This document shows positions 9,498 through 17,555 of a stretch of 50,447 nt of DNA, in pieces. Every line of letters starts with the position of its first letter. The first letter of the stretch is position 1. A program made the translations under genes and the position numbers. This DNA is from Pararhodobacter zhoushanensis. GTDB lineage: Bacteria; Pseudomonadota; Alphaproteobacteria; Rhodobacterales; Rhodobacteraceae. The DNA is taken from NCBI RefSeq assembly GCF_003990445.1, contig NZ_REEZ01000018.1:1-50447 (forward strand). Direction: 5' to 3'. Under the pieces are notes generated by a model that saw nothing but the letters and a program-made list of their open reading frames with translations, did not search any database and was not told the origin of the DNA.

Positions 9498-9703
9498 GCG
9501 GGCAAGGGGGGGGCCTTCTGCCCCCCACTTCGGCTAAAGCCGAATTCACCCCCCGAGGATATTTGAAGAGCAAAGAAAACGCAGTTAACCCTTCGTTAAC
9601 GCCCCTCTTTGCTCGTTAAATATCCCGGCGGCGGGCCGGAACGGCCCGGCGGGGGCAGCGCCCCCGAGCGGCGCGAGGGCCCTCGATGGGCCCGAGCGCC
9701 GCC
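9498..9703. repeat. Composite palindromic intergenic element, copy A
   Basis: Nested inverted repeats: a G6+/C6 hairpin at 9507-9526, a small hairpin, a CCCCCCGA box, then GGATATTT (9557-9564), GAGCAAAG (9568-9575), GTTAAC (9584-9589), GTTAAC (9595-9600), CTTTGCTC (9607-9614) and AAATATCC (9618-9625), then more GC hairpins to 9703. Every left arm has its reverse complement on the right. It lies between the rlmH stop and the gpmI start and may act as a terminator or processing site. Copies B and C and a partial copy D are described separately. Confidence 0.8.
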
Positions 9704-9709
9704 ACCCCC

Positions 9710-10180
9710 TCACACCCGATGATACGGGGAGCCCGCCAGAATTGTCGCTGCACGATAGAGTTGCTCGGCCAGCATTACCCGCGCCAGGGCGTGCGGCCAG
9801 ACCATCTGCCCGAACGACACCGCCGCATCCGCCCCGGCGCGCAGCGACGGCGCCAGACCGTCCGCGCCGCCGATGAAGAACGCCACATCCTGCGCCCCCG
9901 TATCGCGCCAGCGTTCGAGCCGCCCGGCGAACTCGGGCGAGGACATCACCGCGCCGCGCTCGTCCAACATCACGCGCACGGCGCCCTGAGGGCAGGCGCG
10001 GTCAAGCAGCGCAGCCTCGGCCTCCATGCCGCCGCCGCGCTTGTCCTCGACCTCATGCTCCGCCGCCGGGCCCAGCCCCAAAGGCCGCCCGGTCCGGTCG
10101 AGTCGTTTCAGATAGTCGTCGATCAGAACGCGTTCCGGGCCCGAGCGGATCCGGCCCACCACGCACAGATGCAGCCGCAC
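9710..10180 (-). CDS. rlmH: 23S rRNA (pseudouridine-1915 N3) methyltransferase
   Basis: SPOUT-class methyltransferase that methylates pseudouridine 1915 in helix 69 of 23S rRNA using S-adenosylmethionine. 156 residues, the usual length. It begins MRLHLCVVGRIRSGPE and shows the SAM-binding FFIGGADGL and the C-terminal knot region SFGQMVWPHALARVMLAEQL, ending SPYHRV. It follows rsfS by six bases on the same strand, a widely conserved pair. Confidence 0.95.
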   Translation of the reverse strand: MRLHLCVVGRIRSGPERVLIDDYLKRLDRTGRPLGLGPAAEHEVEDKRGGGMEAEAALLDRACPQGAVRVMLDERGAVMSSPEFAGRLERWRDTGAQDVAFFIGGADGLAPSLRAGADAAVSFGQMVWPHALARVMLAEQLYRAATILAGSPYHRV

Positions 10181-10186
10181 CGCGCC

Positions 10187-10534
10187 TTAGTCCTGGCCGG
10201 TTGGCACCTGCCACATGCGTTCGAGCTGATAGAAGTCGCGCACTTCGGGGCGGAAGACGTGCACCACGACGTCATTGGCGTCGATCAGCACCCAGTCGCC
10301 GGTTTCCTTGCCTTCGGACCGGGGCGTGATGCGGAACTGCTCCTTGAGCCGCTCGATCAGCTTCTCGGCGATGGCGCCAACCTGACGAGACGAGCGACCC
10401 GAGGCGATCACCATGTAATCGGACATCGACGAACGACCGCGCAGGTCGATCTTGACGACCTCTTCGGCTTTGTCGTCATCAAGGGATTGCAGGACCAATG
10501 CCAGTACATCGTCAGCCGTAAAATCACGGGCCAT
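10187..10534 (-). CDS. rsfS: Ribosomal silencing factor RsfS
   Basis: Binds ribosomal protein uL14 and blocks joining of 50S and 30S subunits under nutrient limitation. 115 residues with the family core SLDDDKAEEVVKIDLRGRSS, DYMVIASGRSSRQV and the C-terminal DWVLIDANDVVVHVFRPEVR. The ATG at 10534 has only a weak ribosome-binding site. The frame stays open upstream for about 20 codons without an ATG, so a non-ATG start with a longer N-terminus cannot be excluded. Confidence 0.93.
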   Translation of the reverse strand: MARDFTADDVLALVLQSLDDDKAEEVVKIDLRGRSSMSDYMVIASGRSSRQVGAIAEKLIERLKEQFRITPRSEGKETGDWVLIDANDVVVHVFRPEVRDFYQLERMWQVPTGQD

Positions 10535-10678
10535 AGGTTCCGGGGCGGGGGCCGCAGGGGCGGCCGGGTCGATGTAAGACAGAGAACTGTCCTCCTGCAG
10601 GTAAATCTGACCCCTAATGTAACGCTTGCCGCAGCGAATCTCAATGGAGCGCGCACGACAGATCGCAGACGACGCGCA

Positions 10679-12022
10679 TCAGTCCGCCGAAGGCGGGTTT
10701 GCCACCACGGGCCGGTCACCCAGCACCCTGACTTCGCGCTGCGGGAAGGGGATCGAAATCTCGTTTTCCTTGAACGCATCCCACAGGGCCAGATACACCG
10801 CGCCGCGGATATTGGTCAGCCCGGCTGAAGGGTCGCGGATCCAGAACCGCAGCAGATAATCCACCGACGAGTCGCCGAAATCGATGATGTGGCAGACGGG
10901 CGCGGGCTGGCTCAGCACCCGCTGTGCCCCCGCCGCAGCAGCGATGGCAATAGCGCGGACCTTGTGGGGATCGTCGCCGTAAGAGGTGCCGAATTTCAGG
11001 TCGAGCCGCACAAGGTCATTCGAGTGCGACCAGTTCACCACCTGCCCGGTGATCAGGTCTTCGTTGGGGATCAGGTATTCCTTGCCGTCGCGCGTCACGA
11101 CCGAAACATACCGCGCGCCCAAGGTGTTGATCCAACCGAAGGTGTCGCCCAGACTGATCACGTCGCCCGGCTTCACCGACTTGTCGAGCAGGATGATTAC
11201 CCCCGACACAAGGTTCGACACCACCTTTTGCAGACCAAACCCAAGCCCCACACCGATCGCGCCTGACAGCACCGCCAGCCCGGTCAGATCGAAGCCCACG
11301 GCCTTCAGGCCGATGAAGAACGCCGCGCCATACAGCGTGATGCGCAACAGCTTGACCAGCAACTCCTGCATCGAGGGCGAGATGTCGGCATTGCCCCGGA
11401 TACGTTGCGACGAGGTGACCGTCATGAAACGCGCAACGACGATCAACGCCGCCGTCAGTGCCAGCGCCTTGACCACGGTCAGCAGCGACAGCCGGAACTG
11501 GCCGAAAGTCACCGCAACCTGATCCAGCGCGTAGGATGTCTCGTCCAGCAGGCCCAGATAGTAAAGCGTCGCCCAGATCGACAGGCTCCAGACGACCACC
11601 GTCCGCAAGAGCCTGTTGCGCACCAGTTGCGCGGCGATTCGAATCGCCAGCCAGGCGGTGGCGATCGTCGCCACCAGCACCAGCACATAGCGGCGCGAGG
11701 GGAAGGTGTAGAGCGCAGCGAACACCCCGACGGACAGCCACATCAGCGCGACGAACTCGATCAGCGGTAACCGGCGCCGCAGCACGATCAGCCAGCGAAG
11801 CTGCCATTTCGGCCGCCCTTCGAGGCCCCGCATCCAGGCCTCGTACCGCGGCACGATCAGGCGGGAGAGGAGCCATGCCAGCACGATCATCGCGACCACG
11901 ACGCCGATCTGCGCCAGCCGCGAGGGCAGCAGCATCGTCGAGCCAAAGGCAAGCAGTGCCTGCCAGAAGGCGGCGATACTGTCGGCCACGCTGCTCAGCC
12001 AGGTCGTGAACTCTCCATCCAT
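10679..12022 (-). CDS. Small-conductance mechanosensitive channel family protein
   Basis: Inner-membrane MscS-family channel, 447 residues, predicted to open on membrane tension and release solutes in hypo-osmotic shock. Five or six hydrophobic segments (about 15-50, 90-150, 170-290) lead into the signature pore helix GAIGVGLGFGLQKVVSN and the beta domain after SVKPGDVISLGDTFGWIN; the cytoplasmic alpha/beta domain ends near residue 430. It is larger than E. coli MscS owing to extra N-terminal helices, like many proteobacterial paralogues. It has its own upstream region containing REP-like repeats. Confidence 0.92.
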   Translation of the reverse strand: MDGEFTTWLSSVADSIAAFWQALLAFGSTMLLPSRLAQIGVVVAMIVLAWLLSRLIVPRYEAWMRGLEGRPKWQLRWLIVLRRRLPLIEFVALMWLSVGVFAALYTFPSRRYVLVLVATIATAWLAIRIAAQLVRNRLLRTVVVWSLSIWATLYYLGLLDETSYALDQVAVTFGQFRLSLLTVVKALALTAALIVVARFMTVTSSQRIRGNADISPSMQELLVKLLRITLYGAAFFIGLKAVGFDLTGLAVLSGAIGVGLGFGLQKVVSNLVSGVIILLDKSVKPGDVISLGDTFGWINTLGARYVSVVTRDGKEYLIPNEDLITGQVVNWSHSNDLVRLDLKFGTSYGDDPHKVRAIAIAAAAGAQRVLSQPAPVCHIIDFGDSSVDYLLRFWIRDPSAGLTNIRGAVYLALWDAFKENEISIPFPQREVRVLGDRPVVANPPSAD

Positions 12023-12081
12023 GAAAAGAGTTTAGGGCAAGCGCGGCAGAAGTCCACGACGGCGACGGCTGGCCTGCTGCC

Positions 12082-12103
12082 GGTGCGCTGAAGCGCACCC
12101 TAC
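12082..12103 (-). repeat. REP-like palindromic repeat
   Basis: GGTGCGCT-GA-AGCGCACC followed by CTAC: a 22-base unit whose stem is GGTGCGCT/AGCGCACC. Read on the minus strand it begins GTAGGG. It is the same unit as at 46381, 46413 and 50373, and similar to 12159. Confidence 0.8.
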
Positions 12104-12158
12104 CCGACCGGCAAGCGCAGGCGGCATCCGCGGCCATGATCGCCCGGTCGCCGCCGGG

Positions 12159-12178
12159 GTAGGGTGCGCTTCAGCGCA
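12159..12178 (+). repeat. REP-like palindromic repeat, imperfect
   Basis: Plus-strand copy beginning GTAGGGTGCGCTTCAGCGCA; the end of the unit diverges (GCGCC instead of CC). It is inverted relative to the copy at 12082 with about 55 bases between them, the arrangement of paired REP elements. Confidence 0.75.
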
Positions 12179-12407
12179 GCGCCTTACCACAGGCGACGCA
12201 CCCGCAATCCTGTTGCCTGAGCGCGCATTCGGGCGTAAGACATGCCCCATGATCCGCTTCTTTGACATGACCGATCACGCGCGCTTGCCGCAGCGTTTCT
12301 GCCGGGAAAACCGGTCTGTCCTCGCGCGTCTTCCAGCCTGACCCTTATTGCCCCGCGCGGGGCACTCCGTCACGCCATCCATTCCCAATACGCGAAGTGA
12401 GAGAGCC

Positions 12408-13814
12408 ATGACTGCTCCGAAAACGCTCTATGACAAAATCTGGGACGCCCATGTCGCCCAGGAAGCCGAAGACGGCACCTGCCTGCTGTATATCGACCGC
12501 CATCTGGTCCACGAAGTGACCAGCCCGCAGGCCTTCGAGGGTCTGCGCTTGGCCGGTCGCAGCGTGCGCGCGCCCGGCAAGACCATCGCCGTTCCCGACC
12601 ATAACGTGCCCACCACCGAAGACCGCGTGAAGGGCATCGACAACGAGGAATCGCGCATTCAGGTCGACGCGCTCGACAAGAACGCCAAGGATTTCGGCAT
12701 CCACTACTACCCCGTGTCCGATGTCCGCCAGGGCATCGTGCACATCGTCGGGCCCGAACAGGGTTGGACCCTGCCCGGCATGACCGTCGTTTGCGGTGAC
12801 AGCCACACCGCGACGCATGGTGCTTTCGGCTCGCTGGCGCACGGGATCGGCACCTCCGAGGTCGAGCATGTTCTGGCCACCCAGACGCTGATCCAGCGCA
12901 AGGGCAAGAACATGAAGGTCGAGATCACCGGCAAGCTGATGCCGGGCGTCACCGCCAAGGACATCACGCTGGCGGTGATCGGCAAGACCGGCACGGCGGG
13001 CGGCACCGGCTATGTCATCGAATACTGCGGCGAGGCGATCCGCGCGCTGTCGATGGAAGGCCGCATGACCGTCTGCAACATGGCGATCGAAGGCGGCGCA
13101 CGCGCGGGCCTGATCGCGCCGGACGAAACCACCTTCGCTTATGTCATGGGCCGCCCGCATGCGCCCAAAGGCGCGGCGTGGGAGGCAGCGCTGGCCTATT
13201 GGAAGACGCTCTACACCGACGAAGGCGCGCATTTCGACAAGGTCGTCACCCTGCGCGGTGAAGACATCCAGCCCGTCGTCACCTGGGGCACCTCGCCCGA
13301 GGACGTGCTGCCGATCAACGCAACCGTGCCCTCGCCCGACGATTTCACCGGCGGCAAGGTCGAGGCCGTCAAGCGCGCGCTCGACTACATGGGCCTGACG
13401 CCGGGCCAGAAGCTGACCGACGTCAAGATCGACACCGTCTTCATCGGCTCGTGCACCAATGGCCGGATCGAGGATCTGCGTGCGGCGGCGGCTGTGCTCA
13501 AAGGCAAGAAGATCGCCGACGGCGTGCGCGCCATGGTCGTGCCGGGCTCGGGTCTGGTGCGGGCGCAAGCGGAAGAAGAGGGTCTGGCGCAGATCTTCAT
13601 CGACGCGGGCTTTGAGTGGCGCATGGCGGGCTGCTCGATGTGTCTGGCGATGAACCCCGATCAGCTGGCCCCCGGCGAGCGGTGCGCCTCTACCTCGAAC
13701 CGCAACTTCGAGGGGCGTCAGGGCTACAAGGGCCGCACCCATCTCCTCAGCCCCGGCATGGCCGCGGCGGCAGCTGTGACCGGCCATCTGACCGATGTGC
13801 GCGATTTCGCGTAA
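12408..13814 (+). CDS. leuC: 3-isopropylmalate dehydratase large subunit
   Basis: With LeuD it isomerises 2- to 3-isopropylmalate in leucine synthesis. 468 residues, starting [15 protein letters not shown]. Aconitase-family motifs include [21 protein letters not shown] and the [4Fe-4S] ligands: one cysteine in [14 protein letters not shown] and two in GCSMCLAMN near the C-terminus. The start at 12408 is preceded by GTGAGAG; an upstream ATG at 12348 adds a low-quality extension. leuD follows after one intervening membrane-protein gene. Confidence 0.97.
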   Translation: MTAPKTLYDKIWDAHVAQEAEDGTCLLYIDRHLVHEVTSPQAFEGLRLAGRSVRAPGKTIAVPDHNVPTTEDRVKGIDNEESRIQVDALDKNAKDFGIHYYPVSDVRQGIVHIVGPEQGWTLPGMTVVCGDSHTATHGAFGSLAHGIGTSEVEHVLATQTLIQRKGKNMKVEITGKLMPGVTAKDITLAVIGKTGTAGGTGYVIEYCGEAIRALSMEGRMTVCNMAIEGGARAGLIAPDETTFAYVMGRPHAPKGAAWEAALAYWKTLYTDEGAHFDKVVTLRGEDIQPVVTWGTSPEDVLPINATVPSPDDFTGGKVEAVKRALDYMGLTPGQKLTDVKIDTVFIGSCTNGRIEDLRAAAAVLKGKKIADGVRAMVVPGSGLVRAQAEEEGLAQIFIDAGFEWRMAGCSMCLAMNPDQLAPGERCASTSNRNFEGRQGYKGRTHLLSPGMAAAAAVTGHLTDVRDFA

Positions 13815-13836
13815 CCGCAGCTGAAAGGGCAAACCG

Positions 13837-14349
13837 ATGCGCAGCAGTACCGTTCTGATCGTTCTGGGTGTGATCCTTGGGGTCGGTGGCCTTCTGGCCA
13901 TCGCCAACCCCTTCGCGGCCTCGCTGGCCGTGACCACGCTTGTGGGGATGCTCCTTATCCTCAGCGGCGCGCTACAGCTGTGGGTCGGTTTCACCGACAA
14001 AGGCGCGGCGCACCGGATCTGGACGGCGGTGATCGGGCTGGTTGGCCTGATCGCCGGGGTCTCGCTGATCGCGAACCCGCTGGCCGGGGTCATCTCGCTG
14101 ACGCTGCTGGTCGGGATCGTGTTCCTGATCACCGGCGGCGCGCGTCTTGGCATGGCCTGGCGCCTGCGCGAGACGCGGCTGTTCTGGTTCCTGCTGCTCT
14201 CGGGCGCGGCGTCGCTGCTGATCGGCTTCATGGTCGTCGGCAACATCGCCGCGGCTGCCACCACGCTTCTTGGCCTGCTTCTGGGCATTCAGCTTCTCGC
14301 CGACGGCATTGGCCTGCTCGCGCTGGGACTGACCGCCCGCAAGCGCTGA
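13837..14349 (+). CDS. HdeD-like membrane protein (DUF308)
   Basis: 170-residue protein made almost wholly of hydrophobic helices (six predicted), with the repeated pattern of the HdeD/DUF308 family: VILGVILGVGGLLAIANPF, LVGMLLILSGALQLWVG, and the repeat SLIANPLAGVISLTLLVG. HdeD is linked to acid resistance at high cell density in E. coli, but its molecular activity is not established. Here it lies 22 bases after leuC and 42 before leuD, so it is probably co-transcribed with both. Confidence 0.87.
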   Translation: MRSSTVLIVLGVILGVGGLLAIANPFAASLAVTTLVGMLLILSGALQLWVGFTDKGAAHRIWTAVIGLVGLIAGVSLIANPLAGVISLTLLVGIVFLITGGARLGMAWRLRETRLFWFLLLSGAASLLIGFMVVGNIAAAATTLLGLLLGIQLLADGIGLLALGLTARKR

Positions 14350-14391
14350 CCCTTCTATCCGCGCGGGTGCGCCCGCCACACGGAGACCGAC

Positions 14392-14997
14392 ATGGACAAG
14401 TTCACCACACTCACCGGGATCGCGGCCCCCATGCCGCTGGTCAATATCGACACCGATATGATCATCCCCAAACTGTTCCTCAAAACCATCAAGCGTTCGG
14501 GTCTGGGCAAGAACCTGTTCGACGAGATGCGCTTTGACCGCGACGGCAACGAAAACCCCGATTTCGTTCTGAACCAGCCCGCCTACCGCAACGCCGAAAT
14601 CATCGTTGCCGGTGACAATTTCGGCTGCGGCTCGTCGCGCGAACACGCTCCTTGGGCGCTGCTCGATTTCGGCATCCGCTGCGTGATCTCGACCAGCTTT
14701 GCCGACATCTTCTTCAACAACTGCTTCAAGAACGGCATCCTGCCGGTGGTGCTGCCGGCCGAAGCCGTCAACTACCTGATGGATGATGCCACAAATGGGG
14801 CGAACGCCCGGATCACCGTTGACCTTGAGTCGCAGGTCGTCACCGCATCGGACGGAAAAACCTTCCCGTTCGAGGTCGACGCGTTCAAGAAACACTGCCT
14901 GATGAACGGTCTGGACGACATTGGCCTCAGTTTGGAAAAAGTGTCTGCAATTGATGCCTATGAAGAACGGGCAAAATTGCAGTATCCTTGGGTCTGA
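14392..14997 (+). CDS. leuD: 3-isopropylmalate dehydratase small subunit
   Basis: Swivelling-domain partner of LeuC. 201 residues, starting [20 protein letters not shown]. Family motifs are [36 protein letters not shown] and [20 protein letters not shown]. Length is normal for the bacterial LeuD1 type. A terminator follows 23 bases after the stop, so leuB is not part of this transcript and was not found in the window. Confidence 0.97.
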   Translation: MDKFTTLTGIAAPMPLVNIDTDMIIPKLFLKTIKRSGLGKNLFDEMRFDRDGNENPDFVLNQPAYRNAEIIVAGDNFGCGSSREHAPWALLDFGIRCVISTSFADIFFNNCFKNGILPVVLPAEAVNYLMDDATNGANARITVDLESQVVTASDGKTFPFEVDAFKKHCLMNGLDDIGLSLEKVSAIDAYEERAKLQYPWV

Positions 14998-15020
14998 TTT
15001 CAAACAATTTCAATACCTTA

Positions 15021-15050
15021 AGGCGCTCCCTCGGGGGCGCCTCATTTTTA
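15021..15050 (+). terminator. Rho-independent terminator of leuCD
   Basis: Nine-pair hairpin AGGCGCTCC (15021-15029), loop CTCG, GGGGCGCCT (15034-15042), then CATTTTTACC. It lies 23 bases after the leuD stop codon. Confidence 0.85.
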
Positions 15051-15239
15051 CCTTATGTTTGATGCAAAGCTGCGACATTTCCGCCTCGAAATCATCGCGA
15101 TCGTCACCCACTCTTTGAAGGTCTCTTGCGGGAGTACGTGAAAGTGGGCAGAATTGTGGCAAAATTGAGGCAAGCCGCCACATTCCGACGGCGGCACAAA
15201 CAACCCACCGGCTCTCACCGGCCGGCAAGGGGGTCGAGC

Positions 15240-16091
15240 ATGGGTGACGAAAAATCGAAGTCGAACGTTCCGGGCGCCGCCGCACGCGCCCTTTTGGTCG
15301 TTCTGCTGGCCATTTTCCCTGCGCTCGTCGTGCCCTCTACCGCCCCTGATACCGCGCAAAGCATGCTGCTGCTGGCCGTCTTTGCCGGTGGCATCGTGTT
15401 TGCAGAATACGCCACCGAATATCCCGGCCTGATCGAATTCCGCTATGCCGCGCCCTTCAACCGCACCCGCTTTGCCCTGATCGCGGTGCTCGCCGTGCTG
15501 TTGTCGCTGATGCAGCGCAACGGGGTAGAGCCGGGGCTGCTCGGCGGGCTGACCATATCGGCGGCCAATCTTTGCGGCCAGTTGCTCGACTTCGGCATCA
15601 GCCCGGTCCGCCTGCTGATCGCCGCGCTGCCTGATTCGACACCGCCCGTCCATCTGGACATGGTGCGCGACGGCGCGGCCCTGGCGCTGGTGCTGGCGAT
15701 CACCACGGTTCTGGGCTTTGTCACCGCGATCCGCCTGAACGCCTGGCCGATGGGCACGGGCCCGTTCAACGTCTGGATCAACCTGCCCACCTTTGACCCC
15801 ACCGCGGGCAATGACGTGGTCCTGCGCCTGCAACGCCATGCTCGCATTAACATTGCGTTAGGGGTTGTGCTGCCATTCTTGCTGCCAGCCGGGGTGATCG
15901 CGTCCGAGCTGTTGATCAACCCGGTCACCCTGCTGTCGCCAATGGGCTTCGTGTGGGGGATCGTGCTGTGGGCCTATATCCCGGCCAGTCTGGTCATGCG
16001 CGGTGTCGCCATGGCCCGGGTCGCCAAGATGATCCGCGCCAGCCGCCGCCGCTTCGCCGATTCCGAAGGGAACGCCTTCGCCGCGGCCTGA
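15240..16091 (+). CDS. Hypothetical membrane protein
   Basis: 283 residues with about six hydrophobic segments (roughly 15-35, 42-58, 73-90, 95-140, 148-170, 210-260 of this start), a short Lys/Ser-rich N-terminus (MGDEKSKSNVPGA) and a basic C-terminus (RVAKMIRASRRRF). I do not recognise a named family. The ATG at 15240 follows AAGGGGG at a good distance; a longer frame from 15126 adds a basic, non-hydrophobic stretch and is less likely. Its 3' end is overlapped by the open frame of the next gene. Confidence 0.7.
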   Translation: MGDEKSKSNVPGAAARALLVVLLAIFPALVVPSTAPDTAQSMLLLAVFAGGIVFAEYATEYPGLIEFRYAAPFNRTRFALIAVLAVLLSLMQRNGVEPGLLGGLTISAANLCGQLLDFGISPVRLLIAALPDSTPPVHLDMVRDGAALALVLAITTVLGFVTAIRLNAWPMGTGPFNVWINLPTFDPTAGNDVVLRLQRHARINIALGVVLPFLLPAGVIASELLINPVTLLSPMGFVWGIVLWAYIPASLVMRGVAMARVAKMIRASRRRFADSEGNAFAAA

Positions 16092-17071
16092 TTGCGGGGC
16101 TGTTCGCAGCCCTGCTCACCAGCCCCCTGCTTGCGCAACCGATCCGGCTTGCGGTGTACCACACCGGCCTCAGCCGCGATGGCCCCGGTCTGTTGCTGCG
16201 AGACATCCGCCGGACAGAGCCTGATATCCTCACCGCCCGCGACGCGCTGGTCGCCCTGTACCCGGACGCCGTGCTGCTTCTCGATTTCGAACATGACCGC
16301 GACCTGCTGGCAGTGTCCGCCTTCGCCGCGCTCCTGAACGACGCAGGCCTGCCCCTCCCCCACCACTACGCGCCCCGTCCCAACAGCGGCCTTGCTACCG
16401 ACCTTGATCTCGATGGCGACGGGCGCAGGGGCGAGGCCGACGATGCCCAGGGCTGGGGTCGCTTCTCGGGCGCAGGCGGCATGGCCCTGCTCTCACGCCA
16501 TCCGATCCTGACCGCCACAGATCACAGCGCCTTTCTCTGGCGCGACCTTCCCGCCAGCCGCTTCCCGCATGTCGATGGCCAGCCCTTCCCCTCTGCTCAG
16601 GCCTTCGCCCTCCAGCGCCTCGCCTCGACCGGCTTCTGGGACGTCACGCTCGCCACGCCCCAGGGCCCGCTCACCCTGCTCACCTGGCACGCCGGGCCGC
16701 CCGTCTTTGGCGGCCCCCACCAGCGCAACCACTGGCGCAACGCGGATGAGACCGCCTTCTGGCGTTGGCGGCTCGATGGCGGCCTGAGCCCGGTCCCCGA
16801 ACCGTTCGTCCTGCTCGGCGACGCCAACCTCGACCCCGCCGCTGGTGCCGGAGAGCGCGGCGAGATCGCCGCCCTCCTCGCCCATCCCCGGCTGCAAGAC
16901 CCGCTCAGCGGCCAGCCTACTGCCCTCTGGCCGGACGGCCCCGGCGCGCTGCGCGTCGATTATCTGCTGCCCTCGGCAGTGCTGCGCCTGCGCGACAGCG
17001 GCCTTGTCTGGCCCATGCCAGACGCGACCCACGCCATCGTCTGGGTCGATCTGGACCTGCCAGCCCCTTGA
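15953..17071 (+). CDS. Secreted endonuclease/exonuclease/phosphatase-fold protein
   Basis: Member of the EEP superfamily (hydrolase of phosphodiester or phosphomonoester bonds); substrate unknown. The recognisable protein begins with a signal peptide (GLIAGLFAALLTSPLLAQ) encoded from about 16085. Motifs follow in order: GGMALLSRHPI, LTLLTWHAGPPVFGG, FVLLGDANLDPAAG and LRVDYLLPSAVL, which carry Asn, Asp and His residues of the EEP metal site. No ATG lies near the signal peptide in this frame: the only standard start codons are GTG 15953 and GTG 15968, deep inside the previous gene, while CTG 16088 and ATT 16091 touch its stop. The true start is therefore uncertain; coupled initiation near 16088 is plausible. 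Confidence 0.75.
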   Translation: MGDRAVGLYPGQSGHARCRHGPGRQDDPRQPPPLRRFRRERLRRGLIAGLFAALLTSPLLAQPIRLAVYHTGLSRDGPGLLLRDIRRTEPDILTARDALVALYPDAVLLLDFEHDRDLLAVSAFAALLNDAGLPLPHHYAPRPNSGLATDLDLDGDGRRGEADDAQGWGRFSGAGGMALLSRHPILTATDHSAFLWRDLPASRFPHVDGQPFPSAQAFALQRLASTGFWDVTLATPQGPLTLLTWHAGPPVFGGPHQRNHWRNADETAFWRWRLDGGLSPVPEPFVLLGDANLDPAAGAGERGEIAALLAHPRLQDPLSGQPTALWPDGPGALRVDYLLPSAVLRLRDSGLVWPMPDATHAIVWVDLDLPAP

Positions 17072-17165
17072 TTCGCGCCAAAAGCGGGGTATTTTCGCAG
17101 CTGAGAGCCACGCGACCGCATCGACGGCCGGCCAGCCAATCCTTCCCCCGATCAAAGGCCCTGCC

Positions 17166-17459
17166 ATGAGCAATACCGTCACCACCAGCACCGCCGTGCT
17201 CACCACCCCCAACGCCAGCCGCTACCTGCAACAGCTGTGCAAACACTTCGCCCACAAGATCCCCGCCAGCTTCGACACCGAAAAGGGCAGGATCGACTTC
17301 CCCTTCGGCACCTGCCACCTCACCGCCGCAGGCGAAACGCTGACCCTGACCGCCGAAACCGCCGAGCCCGAGACCCTCGAACGTCTGGAAGGCGTCATCG
17401 CCAGCCACCTCGAACGCTTCGCCTTCCGCGAAGAGCTCGCCATCAGCTGGACCCGCTGA
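17166..17459 (+). CDS. DUF2218 domain protein
   Basis: 97-residue cytoplasmic protein with the DUF2218 pattern: NASRYLQQLCKHFAHK near residues 18-33, then RIDFPFGTCHLTAAGETLTL, and a C-terminal helix LERLEGVIASHLERFAFREE ending in SWTR. Members are often found near iron or siderophore genes, but no function is established and no such genes lie next to it here. The ATG at 17166 begins the conserved part. GC-rich hairpins follow the stop codon. Confidence 0.85.
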   Translation: MSNTVTTSTAVLTTPNASRYLQQLCKHFAHKIPASFDTEKGRIDFPFGTCHLTAAGETLTLTAETAEPETLERLEGVIASHLERFAFREELAISWTR

Positions 17460-17486
17460 CCGCATTTTCTGTCCTCAACTATCCAC

Positions 17487-17555
17487 GGGGGGTTTCTTAA
17501 GGGGGGCGCGTGCGTCCCCCTTAAGCGGGGGGTGCGGGGGGCTGGCCCCCCGCCT
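17487..17555. repeat. Palindromic intergenic element, copy D (partial)
   Basis: Two hairpins between convergent genes: CTTAAGGGGG (17496-17505) with CCCCCTTAAG (17516-17525), and GCGGGGGG...CCCCCCGC (17534-17551). It resembles the GC-hairpin halves of copies A-C but lacks the GGATATTT core. It probably terminates transcription from both sides. Confidence 0.6.

Larger units (their letters stand above)
12023..12407. other. Divergent intergenic region between mscS-family gene and leuC
   Basis: Contains two REP-like repeats (12082-12103 and 12159-12178) in opposite orientation and presumably the promoters of both genes. TTGACA occurs at 12262-12267 on the plus strand, but no good -10 lies at 17 bases. 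No leucine-codon leader peptide or attenuator was recognised. A 78-codon minus-strand frame here spans the repeats and is not credible. Confidence 0.5.

Noticed and set aside
12032-12268. 78-codon minus-strand frame between the MscS-type gene and leuC
   Set aside because: Composed largely of REP-like repeat sequence and arginine-rich; no ribosome-binding site.
12345-14288. 647-codon minus-strand open frame
   Set aside because: Complement of leuC and the HdeD-like gene.
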